A stretch of 64,000 nucleotides of DNA from assembly GCA_032358165.1 (NCBI GenBank), contig JAALGY010000031.1, positions 372,001-436,000 on the forward strand, given 5' to 3'. A program made the position numbers and the translations under genes. Position 1 is the stretch's first letter, and each line of letters starts with the position of its first letter. This document shows positions 23,012 to 41,359 of this stretch, piece by piece. The stretch comes from Diplosphaera chodatii. Lineage: Eukaryota > Chlorophyta > Trebouxiophyceae > Prasiolales > Stichococcaceae. Under the pieces are notes generated by a model, which worked only from the letters and a program-made list of their open reading frames with translations, was not told the origin of the DNA and searched no databases.

Positions 23012-24468
23012 CTGCAGTGCAGCCACAGCGTCCTCGCCTGGCCAATTGCGCATCTCCCCGCAGTTGTCAGGACGCTCTGGCATCAATACAATTGGTCATC
23101 CATACTGACGAAGAATCTACTGTGTTTGACAGAGCATGCGCAGTGGTTCTGCCCATCGTGCAGCAAGAGATGGGTGGCCTTGCCTGCTGGCAGACTGTCG
23201 AAGGCCATGGCCCTCTAGGCCAGGGCTGCGACGACGCTGCAAGTAAGTTCTGGAGTTTGTCACCGATCCACTGCAGATAAGATAGTATCTGCGCTCACAC
23301 TCTGTGTTGCCGTAAGCCTGGCTCGGACGCAGTAGATCTGTCGGTCAAGCACAGCTGTAACGCATCGAACGCCTCAACTTGTCAGCAGCCAACGGCCTAT
23401 AGCTACGACCAGACTCCTGTTTAGCCTGTTGAAACAAGAACTTCGTCGAACGTCGGTGCTGTCTGAGGTTGCACGCCGACCAGCTGCAACGTCGGTCAGA
23501 CAGTGCCAGACTGCCAGTTCAGCATTCCTAATGCATGTGCGTCCTGTTGCTACCAAACTACATCCAGGAGCTCAGGTTGCTTAGCAATCTGAAAGGATGG
23601 CGGCAGGGCAAAGCAGTCGTGGGTTACAACCATGGGACACACGATCCTTGCGGCCTGATTGTTTGCTTGTGCGCGCAGGCCACTGTGGTGTGATACTGCA
23701 CTGTAATGTTTCAATTGCGGCAGAAGCAGTACCTCAGCAAACATACGACGAAACAGTGCCAGAGGCTGCGCTGCAGACCCAACATTCGGCCCGGCAGTAC
23801 GACGTGTCTGAGCGCGCGCCCCACAGGCTGCAGTGCATGGCCACCGCCAGCCGACGCAGGACGCTGACGCCACTGTCGCAGCCCTTGTGACGCTCAGAAA
23901 CGAAGCACTGCCGGTGCACTGCCTACAACCCGTTTCAACTCTTGCTATCCACAAGATGCACACAAACCAAAGGCCCGCCTGCTGCGGACGCCGGCCCATG
24001 CGCTCTACCATTTGAAGTGCCAAAGCTGCACGTCCTCAGGCTGGTATCAAGGGACACACGAAACCCCCAAAAGAACAGCTGTCCCTCTGCACTCCGCAAC
24101 ATGCTGCAGGCCTCCATCAGGCCAGCCAGCCTTTTGCAGGTTTCTCCATCATGCTGCCGTTGCTGCCCTGTCACCGTTCGGTTCGATCTGTACGGGTCTG
24201 ATCTGCTGCCCAACCCTGCAGCTGCGTTCACTGCTTGGTGGGCTGCTCCAAGCTGCTGCGCGTGATGGACGACCGCTGCAGGGCAGAATAGCATAGTTTG
24301 GCAATGCTGCAGCAGACAGCAGGGCGCAAAGGCATGGACAACCTGAGCGCCTATTCAGATGACTTGGGTAGTCAGCAGTCGACAGTCACGGCTGCGCGGA
24401 CGCATGCAGACAGCAAACTATATGGGCGACACCGTGAGGCCAGCCGCCAGGGCAGGCGGCATCTTGGA
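23012..24468. other. 1.4-kb region with no resolved gene
   Basis: Should contain the missing 5' exon(s) and promoter of the phospholipase gene and the 3' flank of the H+-ATPase gene. Open frames here look like chance frames in GC-rich DNA and match no family I recognise. Confidence 0.4.
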
Positions 24469-32570
<8,102 letters not shown>

Positions 32571-34131
32571 GGTAGCACCTCCGGGCAACGGCCCGCCTGC
32601 TGCCGGGGTACCAAGCACCCCTCGCTCGTCTAGCCGGTCAGCTGTGGCGAGCTGCCGTCACCTTGGTGGCCTTGCTGAGACCTGGACAAGAAGGAAAGGA
32701 CAACCGATCAGGGTGCCAATGCTGCAGAAACCCTTCCAGCAAGGATCGATGCGACCGCGCGCGCTGACGGAGGACACAGACAGCTATATTTCCTGTCGTC
32801 ACGCAGTTGCATCGTCTCACTGCGCAGGCTGCAGCCCAGAACAAAGGCTGCGGCACGTTTTGAGGGCTGCGGACTCTACGCGGCGGGGCGGCTACGTAAG
32901 CAGGCTGAGAGTCAATCGGGATTGCCGTTCAGCCGAGGGTTGCTCAGGAAGCGCAAGGCAACGTGCATACTCAGAGGTCGGCGGCGTGCAGGCAGCGATG
33001 GCAACAACCCTATTCGAGAAAACAGCTCATGGGCGGCGGACCGCCCAGCCCTAGCGTTGGTATGCATCATCTGATCAGGTCATACTGCTCCTCAGGGAAG
33101 CGACTGGCTACGCGATGCCATCGGCATCCCGTGCAAGCGCAGCACCCCTCCCGATTGCGGTGACCTTCAGGCATGGGCAGTGCTGCCTCTGGGCGGGCGA
33201 GGGCACCTGACGCCGCACGAACACTTGCAAAGGCTGACGCCTGAGCGCCTGTGCAATGCATCACCGCACCCGCCGTGGCCAAGCAGGCAATCTCTGCGTG
33301 CCTATATCTGGATACTGAAACCTCCTCCTGGAGGCTTACGAACGTGTGCCGCAGCGTGCACCGTGCAGCACACCCGCCCGTAGGCAGGTAACACAGTTCG
33401 CGCACGGACAGCCGCCTTGCGGGCTGCGCCAAGTGTGTGATGCCCTCACAGGCTGGACCGCAACCCCTAAAGTTTGCAGGTCACTCGCGACCGCCTCACC
33501 TGACTCTCAGCACCACACCAGCTCGCTTGGCAGGGAGCAGCTGCCCCTGAGTGATGCTTGCTGCGCGAGCCCGTGCACTGGCGAGGCACCTGAGCGCGAT
33601 GGGTACAGTCGGGTAAAGCAGGGGGTGGATGGAAAGAAACAATGAGTCATTACACCCTTGGAGATGGTCGCTGAAAGAACCTACGCGCAGAGTAGGTGGC
33701 ATGCCGTCTGTTGCACCACACGAGCCCATACGCATACAGCATGATTGCAACCTCACAGCTAGCATCAGACCGCTGTACGATCGTGAGACAGTGCACGTAC
33801 AACAGTCTGTTGTCATATCACCTTACCGTCCCTTCGCTGTCAGATGTAGTCATTGACGAGTGGCATGTCCAATGCGACCAGCGCTTCTCGACGGTAATCC
33901 ATTCGCTTTGCACATTGATGACCATCCTAAGACTAGCTATACTACAAGATGGTGCCATAAGTCCGCTACCCTCTGCGCAGCAGCTATCATGTTCCATGAC
34001 ATGCGAGCGGTTCAAATGCCATGGCGCAGCATGCCTCTGCGCCATTGATCGTTTGAGCAGGACAAGCTGTAGGCAGAGAGCGTGCAGCACGCAGCCATCA
34101 GCCACAACTGGCCGGACAACAGTAGGCTGAC
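32571..34131. promoter_or_regulatory. Divergent promoter region, H+-ATPase / pfkB kinase
   Basis: A 1.56-kb region between divergent genes, expected to carry both promoters. No exon, RNA gene or repeat family was recognised. The upstream boundary of the H+-ATPase is set by an ATG that gives a 13-nt first coding exon, so a 5' UTR extends into this region. Confidence 0.45.
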
Positions 34132-37100
34132 ATGCGCTCTCTTGGAAGCGGCCTGGCGGGAGGATCCGCACTGCCGGGGGAGATCACCAACACTTGCAAC
34201 AACACATGGCAACCCCGGCACCTTCTCTGCCACGCACACTACCAGCGTGCAGCACGGACGGCAGCGCCAGCCCCAAGCCAGCAGCCAGCACCGAGGCTTG
34301 CTCATTTGCGGCATGTAGCGTGCACCTGTCGTGCCCAGCTCCTGGTGCGGAGCGCCGCAGCGCACGCAGGGAGCAGCGTCGCCGTGGCGCCCGGTGCAGC
34401 AGGCGTCAGCCAGGCTGGCAGCACCAAGGCCTTCGATGTGGTGCACCTGGGCAATCTGTGCCTCGACATCATTGTGCCCGTCGAGGAGGTGCCATCTGCG
34501 GACACAGGTGCCTTGCCTCCCGGCTGCAGCATGTCATCCGTGAAGCAGATTTGCATGTGCACGTGCCACTCCTCTGCGCTTTGCGACTTGACGCACGCAA
34601 GCAATCTGTCTGCACAGAGGTCAGGGCTGCGCTGTTGGCACAGCTGACAGCCAAGCCGCCATCGGAGCCAGCATGGGAGGTGGGCTGCTGGGCTTTGGGT
34701 TGCCCCCTTTCATGTTGTCTCTCTCCTCAGTCGTAGTTGACGACGCCTAAGCGTACACCACTTGACGACGCCTAAGCGTACACCACTTGACGACACCTAA
34801 GTGTACACCACTTGCATGACCGAGAAGCTTCGAAGTTGTTGGACAACACTCCAATCTGCTGGCAACAGGTAGGCGGCGCCTCCAACTTCATGATCGCGGC
34901 AGCGCGCCTTGGGCAGCATGTGGCGTCTGTTGGCCAGCTGGGCGAAGATGTGTACGGCGCCTTCTTCCGCCGTGTCATGCAGGTGCCCGCTCTGCGCTTT
35001 CGGATGTTATGGCAGCATCCGCTTGCATGGAACCACCTAATGTGTTGCCGTGTGTTGCCATGAGGACGCAGCCTGCTGTACAGCCCCTGTCAGGCGCTTC
35101 TGCTGGCAGTGGAGCAAGCTCCTGGGCAGCGTTGGCAGCCCTTGACATCGTGTGAGTGCAACATGTAGATCCCTCCTGCCACAGGAGGAGGGGGTGCGCA
35201 GAATCGAGGCGCTGTCGCCGGAGGCGGCCCGCGACTTCGCTACGCTGCTGTGCTTCGTGCTGGTGAGCCCGTCCGGCGCCCACGCCTTCACCAGCGCCTA
35301 CGACTTCGGCCCCTGGCCGCTGCTGGCGGGCATTCGGGACCTGCAGCCCCGCGTGCTGGAGGTGAGCCGTGCTGCAGGCCGCTGGGCCTGTGCTGGATCG
35401 CACATGCCACTGGTCCTTGCGCTGTTGGTTGCGCCGCGGCCCTGCTCACCGGCAAGGAACACTGGGGCGCAGCCTGGGCATGACCGTACAACTGCATGTA
35501 TCCCCATGCCCCCGCCACATCGCACACACACCTGCCCTGATGCATTCATTGGGTTCCGCCCCTGGGTGCCATGACAAGTCACCTGCGGTGCTCAAATATC
35601 CAGCACGTGTCAGACTGAAAACCCTAGCTGCCACTACGCCCCTGCAGACACTGCAGTGCTTATAGAGCGCTGAATTATGGCCTGGACGGTGCAGGTGCTG
35701 CGGGACACGCGGGCGCTGATGCTGAATGGCTTTGTGTTGGACGAGCTGCCGGGCCCGCTGGTGGTGGCGGCAGCGCAGCAGACCCGCGCAGCCGGCGGCT
35801 CGGTCTTCTTTGACCCAGGTGTCTGGCTGCTGACGACAGAGCACGCATGCCCAGCAGACCTGACAGTGTGCTCGCTGCCTCTGCACGGATCTGTCGCGTG
35901 CTGGTCCTGGATACCATGGTTGCAAACGCATCAAGGTGACAGAGCAGTCTGATCCAGAAAAGGGTTTTGCACAGGCAAGGGTGCACACGCTGCCGATTAC
36001 AGCTTGACTCGCTCAATGCTAACATCATCCGTTGCTACAGGGCCGCGCAGCTGGACGCTGCTGGAGGGGCAGCGCCGTGAGGCGCTGGACGCCATCCTGG
36101 ATGTCGCCGACGTGGTGCTCATGACCCAGGTGCGCTGCGTCAAGGTCCCGACACAGACACAGCAACACATGCACGGTACTGCACTGTCGTACACGACCCT
36201 GCATAGTCGCAGCCTCGATGAGCCCGCGCTGCTGCTCGGCATAGTTTGATGGCCACAAAGAGGATGAACCTCCATGTGTACCACTACCATGTGCTTCACG
36301 CGCACAGGAGGAGGCGGAGGCGGTGACAGGGGAGGCGGATCCGGTGGCGGCGGGCGCGTGGGTGCTGGGCCGCCCGGCGGCCGTCACAGCTTGGGTCGCC
36401 ATCAAGCTGGGTCCTGGCGGCGCGCTGCTGTGCGCCCGCGGCGCCGCCGCGCCCATCCACATCGATGCTCTCCGGGTCCGCGGCCTGAGAGTCCCACATT
36501 CAGCTTCTTCATTTTCATATGCACATGTCGTTGGAGAGGCTGGTTGCATTGAGTTGAGGATCTGCAACAATTTTGGAGCATAACGTGCTTCCTCCTTACA
36601 CATCCCTCGTGCATCATTCGCCCTCATACGTCGTAGTGATAGTGCTGCCCACTCCACAACGCGCGCTCATGTAATTCAACAGGCCTTGCCGTGCTGCAGG
36701 TGCCGGTGAAGGACACCGTTGGGTGCGGTGACAGCTTTGCGGCGGCCATCGCCCTGGGCTTCACGCGCGGCCACAGCGCTGAGGCAACGCTGGCGCTCGC
36801 CAACGCCGTGGGCGCCGCCACAGCCACGGGCCGAGGTGCGGCCTGACACTCTGTAGCTGATTGCCACTGTGACACCTGTGTCTGCAAGCCTCGCTGCACT
36901 GCCTGTTGACAAGAGTCTGTACTGGTGCCTTCAAGTGCAAATTCCAGGCCCAGCAGACACTGCAATGTCCGAACCTGGTCTCACATGCGTGGCTTCCGAA
37001 TGCACAGGTGCTGGCAGGTCTGTCGCGAGGGCGGAGGCGGTGCTGTCCCTGCTGGAAGCGCAGGCCGCCGGCTGGGCGAACTCTACCTCTTCAGAATCCC

Positions 37101-37327
37101 CAGCAGCTGTAGAGGAGCAGGAAGACATGCATTCGCCCACTGAGGCTGCGCCATCAGCCAACGGCAGCCGAGCGGTCAGGCATTCAGATGATGGTGGCAG
37201 CCCTGCGGGCAGCGCGCCAGCGGCAGGGGTGCCGGGTGATGGTGTGCGGTGGCCGTCGCTGCAGCCAAACCCCGCCGCAGCAGCAATCGACATGCTCAGA
37301 CAGTCGCTTGAGGCGGCAGCTGTGTGA
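34132..37327 (+). CDS. pfkB-family carbohydrate/nucleoside kinase
   Basis: Ribokinase-fold (pfkB) kinase of 515 residues. Exons: 34132..34507, 34825..34982, 35185..35361, 35695..35818, 36041..36129, 36308..36475, 36700..36835, 37008..37327, all in phase. An Arg/Ser/Ala-rich leader of about 90 residues suggests organelle import. The domain starts VVHLGNLCLDIIVPVEEVP and continues with VGGASNFMIAAARLGQHVASVGQLGEDVYG (pfkB signature 1 region, split in two blocks), ALMLNGFVLDELP, VLMTQEEAEAV, AIKLGPGGALL, and signature 2 DTVGCGDSFAAAIALGF with the catalytic Asp. The usual G-A-G-D anion hole reads G-C-G-D. A C-terminal extension of about 100 residues, rich in Ser/Glu/Ala/Pro, follows. Plant relatives include pseudouridine kinase-like and fructokinase-like proteins; the substrate cannot be assigned. 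Confidence 0.88.
34737..34811. repeat. Three tandem copies of a 25-bp unit in pfkB intron 1
   Basis: Three head-to-tail 25-bp units (34737-34761, 34762-34786, 34787-34811) end 13 bases before the intron 1 acceptor. Each contains a small potential hairpin, ACGC-CTAA-GCGT. Copies 1 and 2 are identical. In copy 3 both differences fall at paired stem positions (G to A and C to T), giving ACAC-CTAA-GTGT, which keeps the stem. Confidence 0.85.
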
Positions 37328-37893
37328 ATATGGCATGTTGCGTTCAGTCAAGCAGCGCACACCATCAACTGCAATGTAGGGGTCTGGGATCGCATGATGG
37401 TGTACTGGTTGTGCTGCGAATGATGCCATCCAGCTGCACTGTCCCTCGGTAACAGTTACAATCACCATCGTCTGGCATGGTTCAAGGTGCACATGCTTGC
37501 TGCAGCAATCATCACGCTGCAGGCCCGCTGCAGAGGAGATCGACTGTGTCCAGCAAGTGGCCGTTCTGGTCACAGGCAGGGCGGTGCGCCGCAGGTTGCG
37601 GGACCAAACCAATGTGCCGTGAGTCTCAGACATGACGCTGCTCCTAAGTGTCAGAATCAAGATCGCTCGGGGACTCGGAGCCACAGTGCTGTGGACCCCT
37701 CATGTGCCCCCTTGCACAGGCATTGCTGTGCTCAGCAGCCAGGGCCACTGGCTGCATCAACGCACCTGAAACAGCCAACCTGTAGCTACCTGGTCCAAAG
37801 CACATAGCTAATTACAGTGCCCAATCTCACAACCCCCATTGAGACCCTGATGTCCCCTACTGCTGCCGAGTACACTCCTGGCGCCCGACAGCT
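37328..37893. other. Convergent intergenic region
   Basis: Between the 3' ends of the pfkB gene (+) and the first proline-rich matrix protein gene (-). Nothing further was recognised. Confidence 0.45.
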
Positions 37894-39828
37894 TCAGGCA
37901 CACGCCACAAGGGCGCCAAAGCCGCTCGTGCCGCAGGCGAAGTCGGACGAGAACATGGCGGCAGTGTAGGCGCCGGCGGCCGACTTGGTCAGCTGCGCAA
38001 ATGGACAAAAGTCCGTCTCCTGGACGACCTGCTGCGCGGGGGCAGTGTAGATGTATGCCCCCGAGGGCATGCGGCAGGCGGCGGCGGCGACCTGCAGCGC
38101 GGCGGCGGTCGTGGCTGCGGGCTTGCGGCCGACCTTGCTGCATATGCCGACGGCTGACGATGCGCCGCCGGCGGAGTATGTGGTGGCGGGCGCGGCTGCG
38201 CCGGTGTACAGGACCAGCCCCGAGGCGGCGCGGCAGTAGCTGGGCGGAAGCACCTCCGCGGGCGGCGGCGGATGCGCGGGCGGCGGCTGGAGCAGTTCCG
38301 CGGGCGGCGGCGGACTGCTGACGGCGGCCACGCTGCGGGGCTGCTCCTGGGCCGCCGGCGGCGGCGGCATGCGGACAGGCGGCGGGCTGGGGGCGGGCAG
38401 CTTGGCGGCCGCCTTGGTCGGCGCAGGCGTCAGGGCCGGCTTCGGCTTGGGGGCGGTCCTGATGGGCGCAAGCGTGGCTGCAGGCTTCGGCTTGGTGGGC
38501 GCCTTGGTGGGTGCGGGCTTCGGCTTTGGCTGGGTGGCGATGGGGGCCCTGGTGGCGGGGGCAGCCCGCCGGGCAGCCGGCTGAGGGATGCCCAGCTGCG
38601 CCCTGCTGACCGGCGGCGGCCCCAAGGCGAAACTCGCCGACAGCGCCCGCAGCACGAGCTGCCCGCAGGCCGGCTTCAGCACCTGGAAGTCCAGGGTGCT
38701 GAAGGCCCCCTGCTTCAGGCTCAGCGTGCGCCCCAGCGGCACGTTGTACATCGTGGTCGCCTGCGTCAAGTGAAGTGCGCTTCAGCCTCCCGCTGAGCTC
38801 GGGAGCACTACAGCTGCAGAGCCAAAACCTTCGAGCATAGCCCCTACCTCGGCAGGGGCGAGGGGAGTGTGACCATCAAGGGCTCTGTTGGAGCAAAGCT
38901 GGCAGCAGATGCCAGTGAGCAGCGGGCCGTGACAAGGCGCACGGCTCACCAGTTTGACGCGGCGGAAGTTGCCAGAGCACCCGGCGGCCTGCTTCGCGCT
39001 GCCGCCCAGCGCCCTGACGGCCGCAGCATACTCCGCGCAGGACGTGAAGTCACGGTACGCTGTCACCTGCCGGCGGCAAGCAGGACCACAGTCAGACACG
39101 GCTGCGCTGGTACAGACACTGCATGGTGCAAGGTGCCATGCATGGTACAGGTGCCTGTGCGCATTGCTGGCACAGACACAAGGCAGACCATGCTTGATAC
39201 ATGGAGTGGGCGGGCCACACCTGGACGGGAAGCTTGGTGCAGGCGGCAGACAGCCGCCGGCCGCGGGCGGGGGCCGCCGATCCGAGCGACATGCTGAGCA
39301 CCGAGACGTGCCCCCGGCGGGCGCCGCCGCCGCTGCGCAGCGTGACGTCCACCCTCAGCTGCCCTGTAGCGCCCTTGAGCGCCAGCAGGCTGCGGCCGGA
39401 GGGCTGGAAGTAGGCGGCGGAGGCGGAGGCGGTGGCGGGTCCGGCGGCCGTGCTGCGCATGGCGCCGGCCACCTTGACACGGGAGCCAGCTCTGTACACG
39501 GCTGCCGCCCGCCAGTTGGGCGACGACCCACCCAGCAGCACAGCAGGCCTGGCTGCTGCGAGGCGCCGGCCGCTGTTGGCGAGCGCGGCGTGGTCTGCCT
39601 GCGCAGGACAGCAGCGCGCATTGTTAGTTTGACGGGCTGTGTCAGCGGTGGCAACGTGTCAGTTTGCAATGTGCAGCGTCGCCGCCGCATCAGCACACCG
39701 AGTCACATGCGTCACAGAAACATCAACCAGACGTAGCCAGGTGGCGAAAGCAAAAGGTATCGGACCTGAGCAGAATGCAAGCTGCAGCTGAAGAAGGCAG
39801 CCGCCAGAAGGATGAACGACGCCGGCAT
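37894..39828 (-). CDS. Secreted proline-rich matrix protein, paralogue A
   Basis: Four phase-0 exons: 39766..39828, 39221..39598, 38950..39066, 37894..38760, giving 474 residues. Exon 1 encodes a signal peptide (MPASFILLAAAFFSCSLHSA). Exon 2 encodes a beta-rich region (GQLRVDVTLRSGG, HVSVLSMSL). Exon 3 (exactly 117 nt) gives a Cys block AYRDFTSCAEYAAAVRALGG. Exon 4 has NVPLGRTLSL, a Lys-Pro rod (KPKPAPTKAPTKPKP), a PPPP segment and a C-terminal Cys domain starting PSYCRAASGLVLYT and ending FACGTSGFGALVACA. It shares exon plan and both Cys blocks with the next gene, so the two are tandem duplicates. The architecture resembles volvocine-type pherophorins (two globular domains joined by a Pro rod). 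However, the pherophorin domain itself is not recognised, so the family is left open. Hydroxyproline glycosylation and wall location are inferred. Confidence 0.8.
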
Positions 39829-41359
39829 CCTGGCGATCGTCGCGACCAACTCCAAAGCAGATCTACTGCCCAGCTGACTACGGCGCGGCCGTCAGCAGCC
39901 CTGGAGCCTGTTGTGTATCCTGTGTAACAACATGGATCTGGCTTAACCAAAAGGACATTTGGGACGGACAAGTATCGCAAGGAGTTCCTGCCTGACCATG
40001 CATCGGGCGTCAGCACATCGCGATCCGTGGGCGCCGGGGCTGCATCCCCGCAAAAACACTTCAGATGTGACTTTAATGATCATTGACGCTCAGCGCAGCC
40101 GGTTCCTGCAGGTGCCTCCACGGGCTGCGACTGCATATATAGCCTCATTGTAATGTTATGCGCCGATGCCCGGATCGCGTATGCTGATGGTTTCCGTCGA
40201 AAATCCTTGAGCATGTATGCCTTTGACATGCCTATGACGTCGAATTGTTGCAGAGTGGACAGCCAAGGGCAGCGGAAGATGGGCGCAAGGCGTGATGCAC
40301 TTCACAGTGTCAGGTAGCAGTCCAGTGCTGCCCCAATCTGACGCCCGCCCCGGCAGTACCAGGGTGCACCGACGTCACCGGCTGTCAACTGACACGTCTC
40401 TGGTGGCACAGCAGGCATGCATGGCACGTTGCGGCCCGAGCACGGTACCAAGTCGCGCACCTTTTCGAGGTGGCGACAGGCTGCCGGTCGAGAGCTTTAT
40501 GGGCGAATGGCGTCGGCGAGTCGTCGACTGCGTCAAATCATACAATCTCCGTAAGTTGGTTGATTTGGGCGTGTGCTGATGGACGGGCGGTGAACTGTTG
40601 TGGGCTGTGGCATGACTGCTGGTCAGCGCATAGGTGGCAGGTGCGGCGGCGTCATGCCACGTCATCACAGCTTTGAACCTGCACTCAGTTGACAGTTGCA
40701 TCTACTTCACTGACGTGTGGGCAGTTTGTGACTTACTGCTGGCATGCTAGACATACCATTCCGATGTTGTTGACGCACCATGCTCGCTGCATGCATGTGG
40801 TCATCCTGATACGTCATGTACGCCACCGGCACTGCAGGTCATGCGGTAGTCAGCACATGGAGCTGGCTGCGGTGTTGCGGTACATGCAGAAGTGGACCGG
40901 TACACCTGACGTTTTACAGTCGTATGCCGACACTCGGTCAGCAGCCACTTCCGGCTGATCAATGCTGAAGCACAGCATGTGCATCAATGAGGGATGGTGA
41001 GAATCAACACCATGCACCTGTAGCTGGTGATATCTGGCACTACCTACCCGTCTCTTGACTACCTACCTACAGCTGTCACAGTATGCTGAAAACCACAACT
41101 GAATGGCAGGAAAGCGCCCAAACAAAATCGACAAAAGGGACTCCAGCAAGCAGCGACGAAGCGAATCACACCACTGCGCAGAGGAAGGCAAGTCTGAGAA
41201 CGCGACTCCCAGCAGTGCTTTGCTAGCAGCCCCGCTCACTGCTACAACTGAGGTGCAAAGATGTGGTCTGAGACCTGCACATACAGCTCACAGCGCTGGA
41301 CAGCTGTCGAGCTGGTGCTCTGCCCAACACCAGCGGCACATGGCACCCCAATGCTGGTC
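39829..41359. other. Spacer between the tandem matrix-protein genes
   Basis: 1.5 kb holding the promoter of paralogue A and the 3' flank of paralogue B. It is visibly less GC-rich than the genes. No remnant of a third copy and no mobile-element termini were seen. Confidence 0.5.

Noticed and set aside
23550..24023. Minus-strand open frame of 157 codons as the missing 5' exon of the phospholipase
   Set aside because: It has no signal peptide, does not join in the needed phase, and looks like random GC-rich coding.
34737..34811. CRISPR-like array
   Set aside because: The 25-bp units are directly adjacent with no spacers, in an intron of a eukaryotic gene.
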